In this document: piece after piece, positions 35,036 through 43,751 of the stretch
How the letters are laid out: each line of letters opens with the position of its first letter
How positions within the stretch are numbered: position 1 is the first letter of the stretch
DNA from: Bradyrhizobium sp. SZCCT0148
GTDB taxonomy: Bacteria > Pseudomonadota > Alphaproteobacteria > Rhizobiales > Xanthobacteraceae
Direction: 5' to 3'
NCBI RefSeq assembly: GCF_018129985.1
Contig: NZ_JAFCKT010000001.1
Span: 992,001-1,056,000, forward strand
DNA: 64,000 nt
The notes under the pieces: generated by a model
The model's database searches: none
Told to the model about the DNA's origin: nothing
The model's input: only the letters and a program-made list of their open reading frames with translations
Made by a program: the position numbers and the translations under genes

Positions 35036-35851
35036 TCAGCGCAGCGGCAGCAGATCGAGCTGGCTCTGTGCCTTCTTCACGGCTGCGGCGTACCAGCTCT
35101 GACTGGGCGCTTCCTTGGCAAAGCATTTGGTATAGGCGTCCATCGCCTGGTCTTCCTTGGCCATGGCATCCTGCGGCGTTTTCCTGGCCATCATCTGTTT
35201 CCAGACCTTCTCGCAGGCCGGGATTTCGGCCGTCTTCGCGGCGTTGGTTGCGGCAAGGAAGAAGACCTTGTCACCCTGGATCGCGACCACGCCGATCTCG
35301 CTCGGCGGCCCCTTCAGATCGCCGTTGCCGCGCACGCCCAGCACGGCGACCGCGACGCTCGCGGATGCGGGCTTGGTGACCGGCAGCTCGGCATATTTGG
35401 CAAAGGCAGCGTCCTGGATGGCGTAATAATAGAAGCGGTCCGACTTGAGCGCGGAACCGATCTCCTGCGGCAGGCCGTCCTCGCGGCGCTCGCGCAACCA
35501 GTGCCTGAGCAACCCGGTCGTCGTCACCACGGCCTGCATCTTGTCGCCTTCGGAGGCAAAACCGAGGCCGTCGAGATGGCCGAAGCCGGAGTCGCCCTTG
35601 AACAGCGTGTCGGCGTTTGACTTGCCGTCCGCAGCCAGCCCCTTGATCGTCACGGGACCGATCAGACCGCGCAGTACGCCGGTCAGCTCGTTCAACGCCG
35701 CATCGTGCTGCTTGTAGGTCGCGTCATTCTCCTTGGCTTTGGAGAATTTCGCGATGTAGCGATCCCGCAGGTCGAGATAGTGCTGCTCGGGCGTGGCCGC
35801 CTCTGCGCTCGTGGCCAAGGCAAGCAGGCAGAGTATGGCGAGGCACTTCAT
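35036..35851 (-). CDS. Exported protein of unknown function
   Basis: 271 residues from the ATG at 35851, giving a signal peptide (MKCLAILCLLALATSAEAA). The mature protein has helical charged stretches (YLDLRDRYIAKFSKAKENDA) and a central beta region (GFGHLDGLGFASEGDKMQAV; EIGVVAIQGDKVFFLAATNA). A pair of cysteines (PACEKVW, YTKCFAK) near the C-terminus could form a disulfide. I do not recognise the family. It stands alone between the TRAP operon and a FixK-controlled cluster on the other strand. Confidence 0.75.
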   Translation of the reverse strand: MKCLAILCLLALATSAEAATPEQHYLDLRDRYIAKFSKAKENDATYKQHDAALNELTGVLRGLIGPVTIKGLAADGKSNADTLFKGDSGFGHLDGLGFASEGDKMQAVVTTTGLLRHWLRERREDGLPQEIGSALKSDRFYYYAIQDAAFAKYAELPVTKPASASVAVAVLGVRGNGDLKGPPSEIGVVAIQGDKVFFLAATNAAKTAEIPACEKVWKQMMARKTPQDAMAKEDQAMDAYTKCFAKEAPSQSWYAAAVKKAQSQLDLLPLR

Positions 35852-35985
35852 AACGATCTCACGAGGCAACAACGGCTTCAAGCTTTGTGCCTTTGGTTCG
35901 AGGGAAGGTTCATCAGCGACGGGCGGCGGGCCGTCGTCCCGCCCTGCTCCACCGGCACGCATGGACGCGTCGCCCGGCTTCCACC

Positions 35986-35999
35986 TTGATCGTGCTCAA
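35986..35999. promoter_or_regulatory. FixK/FNR-type box
   Basis: TTGATCGTGCTCAA fits TTGA-N6-TCAA. Its centre lies 62 bp before the ATG at 36055, the same geometry as before the DUF3300 operon and the hybrid kinase. Confidence 0.65.
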
Positions 36000-36054
36000 T
36001 GACGGCGCCGCTGTGCGGTCTAGAGAATTGACCTGTCAGGAGGAGGATTGCGTG

Positions 36055-36216
36055 ATGACCAACGAGGCAATCAAGGTGCTGCTGATCTTCGGGCTCTACG
36101 TAATTCTGGAAGTCATCCTGTGCTTTTCGTCATTTCGCGAGCTCAAGGCAGCGCTGACGATGAAGGCGCCTCGCTCCCCGGCTGCCGAACCTCGGCGTTC
36201 TCCAGCAAAGAACTGA
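36055..36216 (+). CDS. 53-residue single-pass membrane protein
   Basis: MTNEAIKVLLIFGLYVILEV begins the protein, which has one transmembrane helix at about residues 7-25 and a basic, Pro-rich C-terminal tail (PRSPAAEPRRSPAKN). A strong AGGAGGA site lies 7 bases before the ATG. With the FixK-type box upstream it looks like a low-oxygen-induced small membrane protein. No family recognised. Confidence 0.68.
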   Translation: MTNEAIKVLLIFGLYVILEVILCFSSFRELKAALTMKAPRSPAAEPRRSPAKN

Positions 36217-36250
36217 GCTGACAAGCCGAGCGATCGCGGCGGGGATCGCG

Positions 36251-37009
36251 TCACAACGGCTCGTCGTCGATGGTGGACGGCTCGGCCTGGAGCGACACGA
36301 TATCTCCGCCGCCATAATCGTCCTCCGGATCGGGACGAACTGGTTGAAGGCACAGGCGATCCTCGACCTCCCGAACACCCGGGACGGTCTCGCAAGCCAC
36401 CAGTGCCGCCCGGCGGGACGTCTCGCTCCTGACGACGCCCCGCAAGGTGACGACGCCGCCCCTGACGCTCACGTTCAATCCGATCGGCTGCCACGCCGCC
36501 CCCGCCATCGCGGCAAGGACCGAGCGACGTATCTGATAGTCGTCCTCCAGACCCGCCGGGGCGCTCGTCAGCGGGCCAGCGACCGCGGACAAGAAGTCGG
36601 ACCGTGTAATGATCCCGACGACCCGATCGGCGCGCATGACGGGCACGTGGTTCAGATTTCGACGCTCCATCAGGGCGGCGATCTCCTGGAGCGGCGTCTG
36701 CTCGATGACCGTTTCCGGGACTGGCGTCATCACCTGCTCGACCGTACGCCCGTGTTCCTTGACGAACTCACGCGCAATTCGGTCTGCCCCGAGCAGGATC
36801 GAAAGCAGCCGCTTGCGCTTATGCTCCGTACCGATTTCGCTTCGCCGCAGAAAATCGCTCTCGCATACGATGCCGACCAGCCTTCCGGTCGAATCCGTGA
36901 CCGGCAAGCCGCTGATATGATGCGCAAGCATCACCCGGATCGCGTCTGCGATCGAGGATTCAGGGCGGATCGTTATCACCCGCCGGGACATTATCTGGTG
37001 TGCTTGCAT
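36251..37009 (-). CDS. CBS-pair protein with C-terminal BON domain
   Basis: 252 residues from the ATG at 37009, which has GGAG 8 bases upstream. Two CBS repeats: HQIMSRRVITIRPESSIADA to RLVGIVCESDFLRR, and VEQVMTPVPETVIEQTPLQE to RVVGIITRSDFLSA. The BON domain follows (IGLNVSVRGGVVTLRGVVRS; ALVACETVPGVREVEDRL). CBS pairs bind adenosine nucleotides and BON domains bind membranes or lipids. Similar CBS-BON proteins are frequent in hypoxia regulons of rhizobia and mycobacteria. It shares a divergent promoter region and one FixK-type box with the cytochrome c gene. Confidence 0.88.
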   Translation of the reverse strand: MQAHQIMSRRVITIRPESSIADAIRVMLAHHISGLPVTDSTGRLVGIVCESDFLRRSEIGTEHKRKRLLSILLGADRIAREFVKEHGRTVEQVMTPVPETVIEQTPLQEIAALMERRNLNHVPVMRADRVVGIITRSDFLSAVAGPLTSAPAGLEDDYQIRRSVLAAMAGAAWQPIGLNVSVRGGVVTLRGVVRSETSRRAALVACETVPGVREVEDRLCLQPVRPDPEDDYGGGDIVSLQAEPSTIDDEPL

Positions 37010-37058
37010 GTCTTTGACTCCAGAGCACTCATGGATAGACCCGGCATCGGACCGCAGC

Positions 37059-37072
37059 TTGACCGAAATCAA
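37059..37072. promoter_or_regulatory. FixK/FNR-type box in divergent promoter
   Basis: TTGACCGAAATCAA fits TTGA-N6-TCAA. Its centre is 56 bp from the CBS-BON start (minus strand) and 63 bp from the cytochrome c start (plus strand), so it could activate both. Confidence 0.68.
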
Positions 37073-37128
37073 CACGAGCCCGCCCCGCCGCGCCATGCTT
37101 GGTCCCGAACCGATCGGAGACTGACGGC

Positions 37129-37851
37129 ATGCGCCTGCGAGACGTGGTGGTGGCGGCGACGTTTGCAGTGCTCCCTGCCCTTTGCGATGGATCGCCGGCG
37201 GCATCAGCCGAGGCCGACAACGCGATGGCCGTTTCCGATATGATGACTCGGCTTCAGCTTCAGCACGCCAAATTGTGGTTCGCGGGCAAGTTCAGCAACT
37301 GGGAGCTGGCGAGATACGAGATTCAGAAAATCGACGGCGGCCTCGAAGCGACGAGCAAGCTGCTGCCCGACCGGGGGCAAGTGGGTCGCGCCAGGAATCA
37401 ACTGGAGGCGTTGCGCCGGGCCGTGCAGATCAAAGACGCCGCAGCTTTCACCAAGGCGTATTCGGCCCTCACGAACGAGTGCAACGCCTGCCATCGCGGC
37501 AGCGGCTATGCCGCCGTCACCATTCAGGTGCCGACCGTCCCGCCAGTGCCCAATCAGCTGTTCCTCGATCAGGTTCGCGAGGGGCAAGCGCTTGCACGCG
37601 GGTCGTGCGGAGCCTGCCACGTCGTGTCCGACCCAGCAAAGGAAACGCCGACGTCGCGCTTCCCGGCACCGAGCTTTCCGGACATCACAAGCCGGCCGTC
37701 ATTCTCCGCCGACGACGTCAGGCAATTCCTGCTGTCGAGCCACCGCCGCCTCGGCCCCGCCCAGGCCATGCCGAATCCGAGGCTCGCCGAATTCCAGATC
37801 GAGGCGATCGTGGCGTATCTCGAAACGTTACGGGCCGCAACGCCTCGCTAG
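37129..37851 (+). CDS. Diheme c-type cytochrome
   Basis: 240 residues with a signal peptide (VVVAATFAVLPALCDGSPAA). Two haem-binding motifs are present: NECNACHRG near residue 120 and GSCGACHVV near 160. The N-terminal half is a four-helix region (MMTRLQLQHAKLWFAGKFSN), and the second half is class I-like with candidate Met ligand in GPAQAMPNPRL. It is exported to the periplasm; its electron partners are not encoded nearby. Co-regulation with the CBS-BON gene through one FixK-type box is likely. Confidence 0.87.
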   Translation: MRLRDVVVAATFAVLPALCDGSPAASAEADNAMAVSDMMTRLQLQHAKLWFAGKFSNWELARYEIQKIDGGLEATSKLLPDRGQVGRARNQLEALRRAVQIKDAAAFTKAYSALTNECNACHRGSGYAAVTIQVPTVPPVPNQLFLDQVREGQALARGSCGACHVVSDPAKETPTSRFPAPSFPDITSRPSFSADDVRQFLLSSHRRLGPAQAMPNPRLAEFQIEAIVAYLETLRAATPR

Positions 37852-37864
37852 GCAACCAAACCGG

Positions 37865-39574
37865 TCACTCCCGGGTACGCACCCGCCAGAGCGTCACCGC
37901 CAGCAAGACATAAGCCGCGCAGGTCCACAGGGCCTGCCAGTTCGACGGCCCTTCGTTGAACGCGACATAGATTGCCGCGACCAGATAGACGCCGGCAAAC
38001 ATCGATTCTGCCAACGGGCGAGTTCCCTTCGCGGCTGGATCAAGCAGCGTCATCGCCGCAAAAGGCACCGCTGCCATGGTCAGAGCCGCAAACGGAAAAT
38101 CAATGTTGCGCGGGTCGAACACAAGGCCGATCGCGGTGGCAGTGCCGATCACGATCGTCACGATCCAGACCAATCCATGCATAATCGCCAGCGTCGATCT
38201 GGTCCGTTCGCGCTCCGGACCGAGCAACTCCAGACAGACAGGTGTCGCGCGCCCCGACATGAGAGCGTTGGCACCAAGGACCGGTGACGCGGTTGCTGCG
38301 ATCAGAAGTGCGCCCCAGAGAAACCAGCTGCCTCCGTAACTTTCGTGGAGCATCCGTTGGGCGGCCACTCCCAACAGGATTCCGCACGTGGTTGCCGAGA
38401 CCGCAACCGCAAGCCACGAGACAGGCCGGGGATCTTTGGGCATCCGACGCAAGGTCAGCCCTGCCACGCCGAAGACCAGGATTGCCAGCGCCATTCCGCT
38501 CACCATCTGCAGCTTCCAGAACGGAAAGTTGCTGATGGGAACGCCGGGCGGGTATTTCAGCGTGCGTTGTTCGGAGTCGAACAGGCCCCAGGACCCACCG
38601 ACAGTGCCCTCGATCTCCTGCTTCCATGATTCATCATAGGCTTCGAACAGGTTGACCCGGAAGTTCTCACGCCGGGCGAGGTCGAGGACTTCCGAGACCA
38701 CGCGGGCCTGGTTGACGCGCGATGGCAGCGCCGACTCGCGCATCCGCCCCTCGCTCGGCCAGCCGATTTCTCCAATGAGGATTTCCTTACCGGGAAAAGC
38801 CGACGCGACCCGCCGTCGGATGGCGTCCGCATGCGCGGCCGCGCGCTCCGCGCGGATCGGGATATTTTCCCAATACGGCAGGATGTGAATGGTGACGAAA
38901 TCCACGACGTCGTAAAGTTCTCGATTGCTCAGCCAGAACTCCCAGACGTCCGCATAAGTGACGGGCACCGCGGCCTGCGCCTTGACCGAACGTATGGTGG
39001 AGGCGAGTTCGGATGTTGACATGCCATGCCGCAGCAAGACCTCGCTGCCGACCACGAGCGCGATGATCGTATCGGGATATTCGCGGGCGAGCCGGATGCC
39101 GGTCGAAATCTGATGACGATTTTTCTCCCGGTCCCTGTCGAGGAAAATGCCCTGCATGACCTTCAGCCCAACCTTGGCCGCAAGCTCGGGAATTTGATCA
39201 AGACCGAGATCGGTCGCATAGGTCCGGATGCAGCCGGATATCTTCGCGAGCTCGGCGAGATCTTCCGCGATCTGCTCCCGCGACACCCGCGTCGCCGACG
39301 AAAGGGACGTCTGATGATTGCGGAAGGGGGCGTACGATACACACTGTACCTTGTCGTTCGGGTCGATCGGTGCGCGCACCAGATCTGCGGGCATCCCCAG
39401 CCAGCGCCAAACCACACCGATCACAAACAGGGAGATCAGAAGAAGCACCAGCGGCGCCTGAAATGAATCCCGTTCCACCCTCTTTGCAGGGACACTCTTC
39501 CGGGTCTCTTCAATCCCCGACAACGGCACATTGAAGAGCTGGCGCGCTTGCGGACCGCGGATCATTCTGGTCAT
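37865..39574 (-). CDS. NdvC-like beta-1,6-glucan synthase (GH17-type domain, membrane-bound)
   Basis: 569 residues. One transmembrane helix (APLVLLLISLFVIGVVW) precedes a GH17-like catalytic domain: CVSYAPFRNHQTSLSSATRV at its start, IIALVVGSEVLLRHGMS with the acid/base Glu, and ILIGEIGWPSEGRMRESALP with the nucleophile Glu. At least seven transmembrane helices form the C-terminal third. The architecture matches NdvC of Bradyrhizobium, which adds beta-1,6 linkages to cyclic beta-glucans for osmotic adaptation and symbiosis. No ndvB is nearby. The start at 39574 is chosen because longer frames would run through the upstream FixK-type box. Confidence 0.85.
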   Translation of the reverse strand: MTRMIRGPQARQLFNVPLSGIEETRKSVPAKRVERDSFQAPLVLLLISLFVIGVVWRWLGMPADLVRAPIDPNDKVQCVSYAPFRNHQTSLSSATRVSREQIAEDLAELAKISGCIRTYATDLGLDQIPELAAKVGLKVMQGIFLDRDREKNRHQISTGIRLAREYPDTIIALVVGSEVLLRHGMSTSELASTIRSVKAQAAVPVTYADVWEFWLSNRELYDVVDFVTIHILPYWENIPIRAERAAAHADAIRRRVASAFPGKEILIGEIGWPSEGRMRESALPSRVNQARVVSEVLDLARRENFRVNLFEAYDESWKQEIEGTVGGSWGLFDSEQRTLKYPPGVPISNFPFWKLQMVSGMALAILVFGVAGLTLRRMPKDPRPVSWLAVAVSATTCGILLGVAAQRMLHESYGGSWFLWGALLIAATASPVLGANALMSGRATPVCLELLGPERERTRSTLAIMHGLVWIVTIVIGTATAIGLVFDPRNIDFPFAALTMAAVPFAAMTLLDPAAKGTRPLAESMFAGVYLVAAIYVAFNEGPSNWQALWTCAAYVLLAVTLWRVRTRE

Positions 39575-39718
39575 TCGATCATTCGCCTGAATCCGAAGGA
39601 CGCGTCCTTCCGATTGAGGACTCGCCGATCTTGCGGCAGCTGCTTGATCGAATGAATCAAAATCAAGAACGTCACACGGCTCATCGGGGCACTCCCGAAC
39701 CGACTTCAACATTCCCAA

Positions 39719-39748
39719 AATATCCGCGGACACCTTGATGCATGTCAA
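39719..39748 (-). promoter_or_regulatory. FixK/FNR-type box overlapping a TTGACA promoter
   Basis: TTGATGCATGTCAA (39735-39748) fits TTGA-N6-TCAA. On the minus strand the same bases give a perfect -35 TTGACA, with GATATT 18 bases downstream (39724-39719). It lies about 167 bp from the NdvC-like start, further than the other boxes. Confidence 0.5.
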
Positions 39749-39860
39749 TCAAGGCACGTTGGTCGCGCCAAACGCCCGCCAATTGCGGTAGCATGGCAGC
39801 GGATCGTGCCGCCGCGATCGACATGCACTAATCGAACGCTGCTGAGCCGACCTGGTCGCC

Positions 39861-41150
39861 CTACTCTGCGGGCGTGAGCTGCCGGCTCAGGCGTATCGCC
39901 GCCGCTTCGCGCACGCGGACACGGGCGCGGCGTTTGCGCCACCAGATCACCACGCCGGTGACGGAGAGCGCTGCCACCACCAGCCCCATGATCGAGATCA
40001 GGATGCGGCCGAACAGGCCGACGATACGGCCCGAATGAAGCGGGAACTGCGCCTGGACGAAGATATCGGCGGCAGTACCGACCCAAGGCAGACGTTCGCC
40101 GATCGGGCGGCCGTCCTCGCTGTCGTAATAGAGCTGCGCCGGACCAACGCCGCCGGCGCCGTGATCGTCGCCGGGATGGAAGAAGGCGGCGGCGTAGACG
40201 CCATGGGCCGGGCCATAGCTGAGCGCGCCGACCGGGGTGGACCACCCTCGCCCCTTGCCGTCGGCCGCCGCGCGTACAGCGATGTCGGCGAAGCTGACCT
40301 TGGGCTCGATGGGATCGTCGAGATCGCGGTATGGTCGCTGCTCATAGGGCGTCGGCGTGTAGTTCGACACCATCTTCATCAGCGGCGAGAACACCTCGAA
40401 ATAGAGGTTCAGCGAGAACGCCGTGAAGGCGATGACGAACAAGACGCTCCAGGTCCAGAGACTGAAGGCGCGGTGGATATCGAAATTGATCCTGTAGGCG
40501 CTGCCGGAGGTCTTGATGCTCCAGGCCGGCGCCCAGCGTGCCCAGAAGCCGCGCTCGAGCTGGCGCGTGACGGCAGGTGCCCGCGCCGCCTTGGAGCGCC
40601 GCCGCGACGGCAGTGTCAGATAGAACCCCACGAAGCAATCGATGGTCCAGATGATCGCGATGACGCCGAGCAGGCGCATGCCCCAGCGATCGCTGCCCCA
40701 GAATTCCGGGATGTGCATGGTGTAGTGCAGCTTGTAGAGAAAGGAGACGAAGTTCTCCCGCGTGACCGGCCAGACCGCTCCCCAATAGCGCCGGCCCAGC
40801 TCCGCGCCGGTATTGGGATCGAGGAAGACCTGATTGTAGTCGAGCGCATAGCGCTTGCCGGTCGCCGGATCGATCCGCGGCGTCACGAAGAACCACAGCG
40901 AATGACCCTGCTCCGGCGTCATGAAGACGTAGACGACGCGCGCACGGGGATCGCGCTGCTCGATCATCCTGGCGAGCTCGATCGAGGGGATCGCCGGACC
41001 TTTGCTGCTGACGTCGAACAGATGGCTGTTCAGGACCTCGTCGAGTTCGTGATCCCAGGAGATGATCGCTCCGGTGATGCCGGAGAAGAACAGGAATCCG
41101 GCCGTGAGCAGTCCCGCCCAGCGATGCAGCCTGCCGAATATCGCTCTCAT
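39861..41150 (-). CDS. PepSY-domain membrane protein (siderophore-reductase-type)
   Basis: 429 residues. The start HRWAGLLTAGFLFFSGITGA, the segments KLHYTMHIPEFWGSDRWGMR and WTIDCFVGFYLTLPSRRRSK, and the last helices (LFGRILISIMGLVVAALSVT) are typical of PepSY-associated transmembrane proteins (PiuB/FoxB-like), with four helices and conserved histidines. Such proteins sit in the inner membrane and are thought to reduce ferric siderophores. It follows the TonB-dependent receptor gene on the same strand after 110 bp. Confidence 0.85.
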   Translation of the reverse strand: MRAIFGRLHRWAGLLTAGFLFFSGITGAIISWDHELDEVLNSHLFDVSSKGPAIPSIELARMIEQRDPRARVVYVFMTPEQGHSLWFFVTPRIDPATGKRYALDYNQVFLDPNTGAELGRRYWGAVWPVTRENFVSFLYKLHYTMHIPEFWGSDRWGMRLLGVIAIIWTIDCFVGFYLTLPSRRRSKAARAPAVTRQLERGFWARWAPAWSIKTSGSAYRINFDIHRAFSLWTWSVLFVIAFTAFSLNLYFEVFSPLMKMVSNYTPTPYEQRPYRDLDDPIEPKVSFADIAVRAAADGKGRGWSTPVGALSYGPAHGVYAAAFFHPGDDHGAGGVGPAQLYYDSEDGRPIGERLPWVGTAADIFVQAQFPLHSGRIVGLFGRILISIMGLVVAALSVTGVVIWWRKRRARVRVREAAAIRLSRQLTPAE

Positions 41151-41176
41151 CGTTGTCTTTCACAAAGCTTCGACGC

Positions 41177-41207
41177 CGTCATGCGCGGGACAAGCCCCGA
41201 CATGACG
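41177..41207. repeat. Short intergenic palindrome
   Basis: CGTCATG and CATGACG flank GCGGGACAAGCCCCGA-type inner arms, a 31-bp palindrome of a kind dispersed in rhizobial genomes. It lies between the receptor and PepSY genes and could fold in their common transcript. Confidence 0.55.
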
Positions 41208-41260
41208 ACCTCTTGTGGAGGACCACACTGCCTGCTCCGGCAATCGATCACCCTGTGCAC

Positions 41261-43579
41261 TCACCAGCGGTATGTCAGCTTGCCGATCGCCTTGCGTCCC
41301 TCCGCGTAGAAGCAGCCCGACAGGCTGTAGCAGGCGGCGACATAGCGGGTGTCGGCAAGGTTGGTGACGTTCAGCGACAAGCGCCAATTGTCACGGGTGT
41401 AAGCGAGCAGCGCGTCGAGCACGGTTGCCGATCCCACCTTGAAGGTGTTGGCATCATCGCCCCAGGTCGCGCCGACATAGCGAATGCCGCCGCCGAACTG
41501 CAGGCCCGCGAGCAGCCCGCTCTGGAGCGTGTAGTCGCTCCACAGCGAAGCGCGGTTGAGCGGCACGGTGACCGGGGCCTTGCCGACATTCACCGGATCC
41601 TGCGTGACCATCGCATCGACATAGGCATAGGCCGCGCGTAAGTTCCAGCCGTCGGCGAGCGACATCGAGCCCTCGAGTTCGACGCCGCGCGACTTCACCT
41701 GCCCGGTCTGCTCGGCGACGTAGAGCGGCGGTGCGTAGGTGACGACGTTATCGCGCGTCAGGTCGAAGGCCGCGAAGGTGAACAGCGCATTCCAGCCAAG
41801 CGGCTGGTACTTGACGCCGACCTCGTACTGCACGCCGGTCTCGGGATTGAGCATCTGTCCGGACGCACCGGTCGCGAGCACCGGCAGGAACGATTCCGAG
41901 TAGCTGAAATAGGGCGCGATGCCGTTGTCGAAATTGTACATCAGCGCGGCCCGGCCGGTGAAGGCCGACGCATCTCTCGAGACCGACCTGTCGGCTGCAG
42001 GCAGATTGCTGTCGACCTGCGTCGTCACGAAGTCCTGGCGGCCGCCGAGCTGGAATGACAGCCGGCCGAGCTTGATCTGGTCCTGCGCATAGAGGCCCAC
42101 CTGCGACTGCTTGACGCCGGTGTTGTCGCTCATGGCGCCGACGGTCCAGTCATAGTTGTAGACCGGGTTGAAGACGTTGATCTCGGGCGCCGACGTCGTG
42201 ACGGAGAAAGCGGTGTCCCGGAATGAGGTGTTGCGATAGTCGACGCCGACCAGCGTGGTGTGGCTGAGAATGCCCGTGGTAAACTTGCCCTGGAGCTGGT
42301 TGTCCACGGCGAAGGAATTGATGTAGGAGTTGCTGTAGCTGCCGAAGCGCGCGAGCTGGCCCGCGGCCTCGTCGGTGTAGCCGCCGCCGTAAAACACCTT
42401 CTCCTCGTTGTGCTGATAGGCGTAGCGCAGGTTCTGCCGGAACGTGATGTTGTCGGTGAAATTGTGCGAGAGCTGGTACCCTGCGGTTGCGATCTCGGTG
42501 TTGAACGCGTTGAAGCTCGGCACCCCCGCGAAGAACGAGACCGGGATGGTGCGGCCGTTGTTCGGCCACACCGTGCCCGAGGCCGGCAGGAACTGCAGGC
42601 CCCACCCTGCCCGGTCGCGCTGGTAGTTGGCCAGCAAGGTGATGGTGGTGTCCTCGTTCGGCTTGAACGTGACGGCGGGCGCGATGAAGACGCGGTTGTC
42701 CTTGGTGAAGTCGACCTGGGTCTCGCCGTCGCGGACGACGCCGGTGAGGCGCCACAGCACCGTGCCCTCCTTGTTGGCGGCGCCGCCCATGTCGAACTGG
42801 CCCTGATAGCGGTTGAAGCTGCCGCCGGAGATCGAGACCTCGCCGAACTGCTGCGCCGTCGGCAGCTTCGACACGTAGTTGAGGATGCCGCCGGTGCCGC
42901 TGCCGCCATACATCGCCGATGACGGCCCCTTGAGCACCTCCAGGCGTTCGGCACCGTAAGGATCGAGGCCGTTGAAGTGCACGTAGTTGCTGGATGGAAT
43001 TCGCAGGCCGTCGACATAGAGGCCGGTCATGGTGGTGTCGAAGCCGCGGATCTGCAGAGCGCCGAAGCGGGTGTCGGAGCCGCCGTTGACGTCGCCGCTG
43101 ACACCGGCGGTATAGCGGAGCGCCTCGCCGATCGAGACCGCCCCCTGGTTCCTGACCTGGTCGGTGGTGACGACGGAGACCGACTGCGGCGTTTCGATCA
43201 ACGGCGTATCGGTCTTGGTCGCCGTGCCGCTTCGCGTGGCAACGAAGCCGCGCACCGGCCCATTGGCCCGTTCGCCGGTCGCGCCGTTCGATGACGCCGA
43301 CTGGGTCGGCGTGGCCGGTTGCGCGGGAGAGCGACGATTGGCACGGGAGGTCTGTGTTGCCGCCCTCCTCGACGAAGCCACCGTCGCAGGTCGGACGCGC
43401 TGAGCCGGCGCGTCGACGGTGACGGCGGGAATCTGCGTCTGCGCCTTCACGGAGCCCCAGGGCGTCACGAAGGAGAATGTACTGACCGCCCCAAGCAGGA
43501 GCATCTGGATCTGTCGATGGCGCGTGTCCCCACGCGAAGAAAATTGGAAGTCGGTCACGTCTTGCGAGGCCCCACGCAC
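41261..43579 (-). CDS. TonB-dependent siderophore receptor
   Basis: 772 residues with a GTG start; ATG at 43504 is an alternative. A signal region and a Pro/Ala/Arg linker precede the plug domain (LIETPQSVSVVTTDQVRNQG; GALQIRGFDTTMTGLYVDGL; RLEVLKGPSSAMYGGSGTGG). The 22-stranded barrel ends with NLADTRYVAACYSLSGCFYA and a terminal aromatic residue (LTYRW), as outer-membrane barrels do. The plug pattern fits the ferric hydroxamate/catecholate group (FhuE/FpvA-like); the siderophore cannot be named. Confidence 0.92.
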   Translation of the reverse strand: MRGASQDVTDFQFSSRGDTRHRQIQMLLLGAVSTFSFVTPWGSVKAQTQIPAVTVDAPAQRVRPATVASSRRAATQTSRANRRSPAQPATPTQSASSNGATGERANGPVRGFVATRSGTATKTDTPLIETPQSVSVVTTDQVRNQGAVSIGEALRYTAGVSGDVNGGSDTRFGALQIRGFDTTMTGLYVDGLRIPSSNYVHFNGLDPYGAERLEVLKGPSSAMYGGSGTGGILNYVSKLPTAQQFGEVSISGGSFNRYQGQFDMGGAANKEGTVLWRLTGVVRDGETQVDFTKDNRVFIAPAVTFKPNEDTTITLLANYQRDRAGWGLQFLPASGTVWPNNGRTIPVSFFAGVPSFNAFNTEIATAGYQLSHNFTDNITFRQNLRYAYQHNEEKVFYGGGYTDEAAGQLARFGSYSNSYINSFAVDNQLQGKFTTGILSHTTLVGVDYRNTSFRDTAFSVTTSAPEINVFNPVYNYDWTVGAMSDNTGVKQSQVGLYAQDQIKLGRLSFQLGGRQDFVTTQVDSNLPAADRSVSRDASAFTGRAALMYNFDNGIAPYFSYSESFLPVLATGASGQMLNPETGVQYEVGVKYQPLGWNALFTFAAFDLTRDNVVTYAPPLYVAEQTGQVKSRGVELEGSMSLADGWNLRAAYAYVDAMVTQDPVNVGKAPVTVPLNRASLWSDYTLQSGLLAGLQFGGGIRYVGATWGDDANTFKVGSATVLDALLAYTRDNWRLSLNVTNLADTRYVAACYSLSGCFYAEGRKAIGKLTYRW

Positions 43580-43651
43580 TGCCGGCTTTGCCGGTATCGT
43601 TTTTGATGCCCCGCCCTAACTCAGGCGATGTACGAGTGCGATAGGAACGCC

Positions 43652-43744
43652 GTTAGAATTTCTCCAGACGTGTGCGCAGCGCGTGCGACGAATGCGCTCA
43701 CGCGCACTGCGATGTCGGCCTTTTAGAATTGGAATATTTCCAGT
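43652..43744 (-). promoter_or_regulatory. Two degenerate ICE-like (Irr) motifs upstream of the receptor
   Basis: ATTGGAATATTTCCAGT (43728-43744) and GTTAGAATTTCTCCAGA (43652-43668) resemble the rhizobial iron control element, an inverted TTTAGAA-N3-TTCTAAA. Each matches roughly three quarters of the positions. They lie about 75-165 bp upstream of the receptor start. Tentative. Confidence 0.35.
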
Positions 43745-43751
43745 CTGGGGA

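Noticed and set aside
39650..39672. Inverted TTGAT/ATCAA before the NdvC-like gene
   Set aside because: Half-sites are seven bases apart rather than four, so it does not fit a FixK box.
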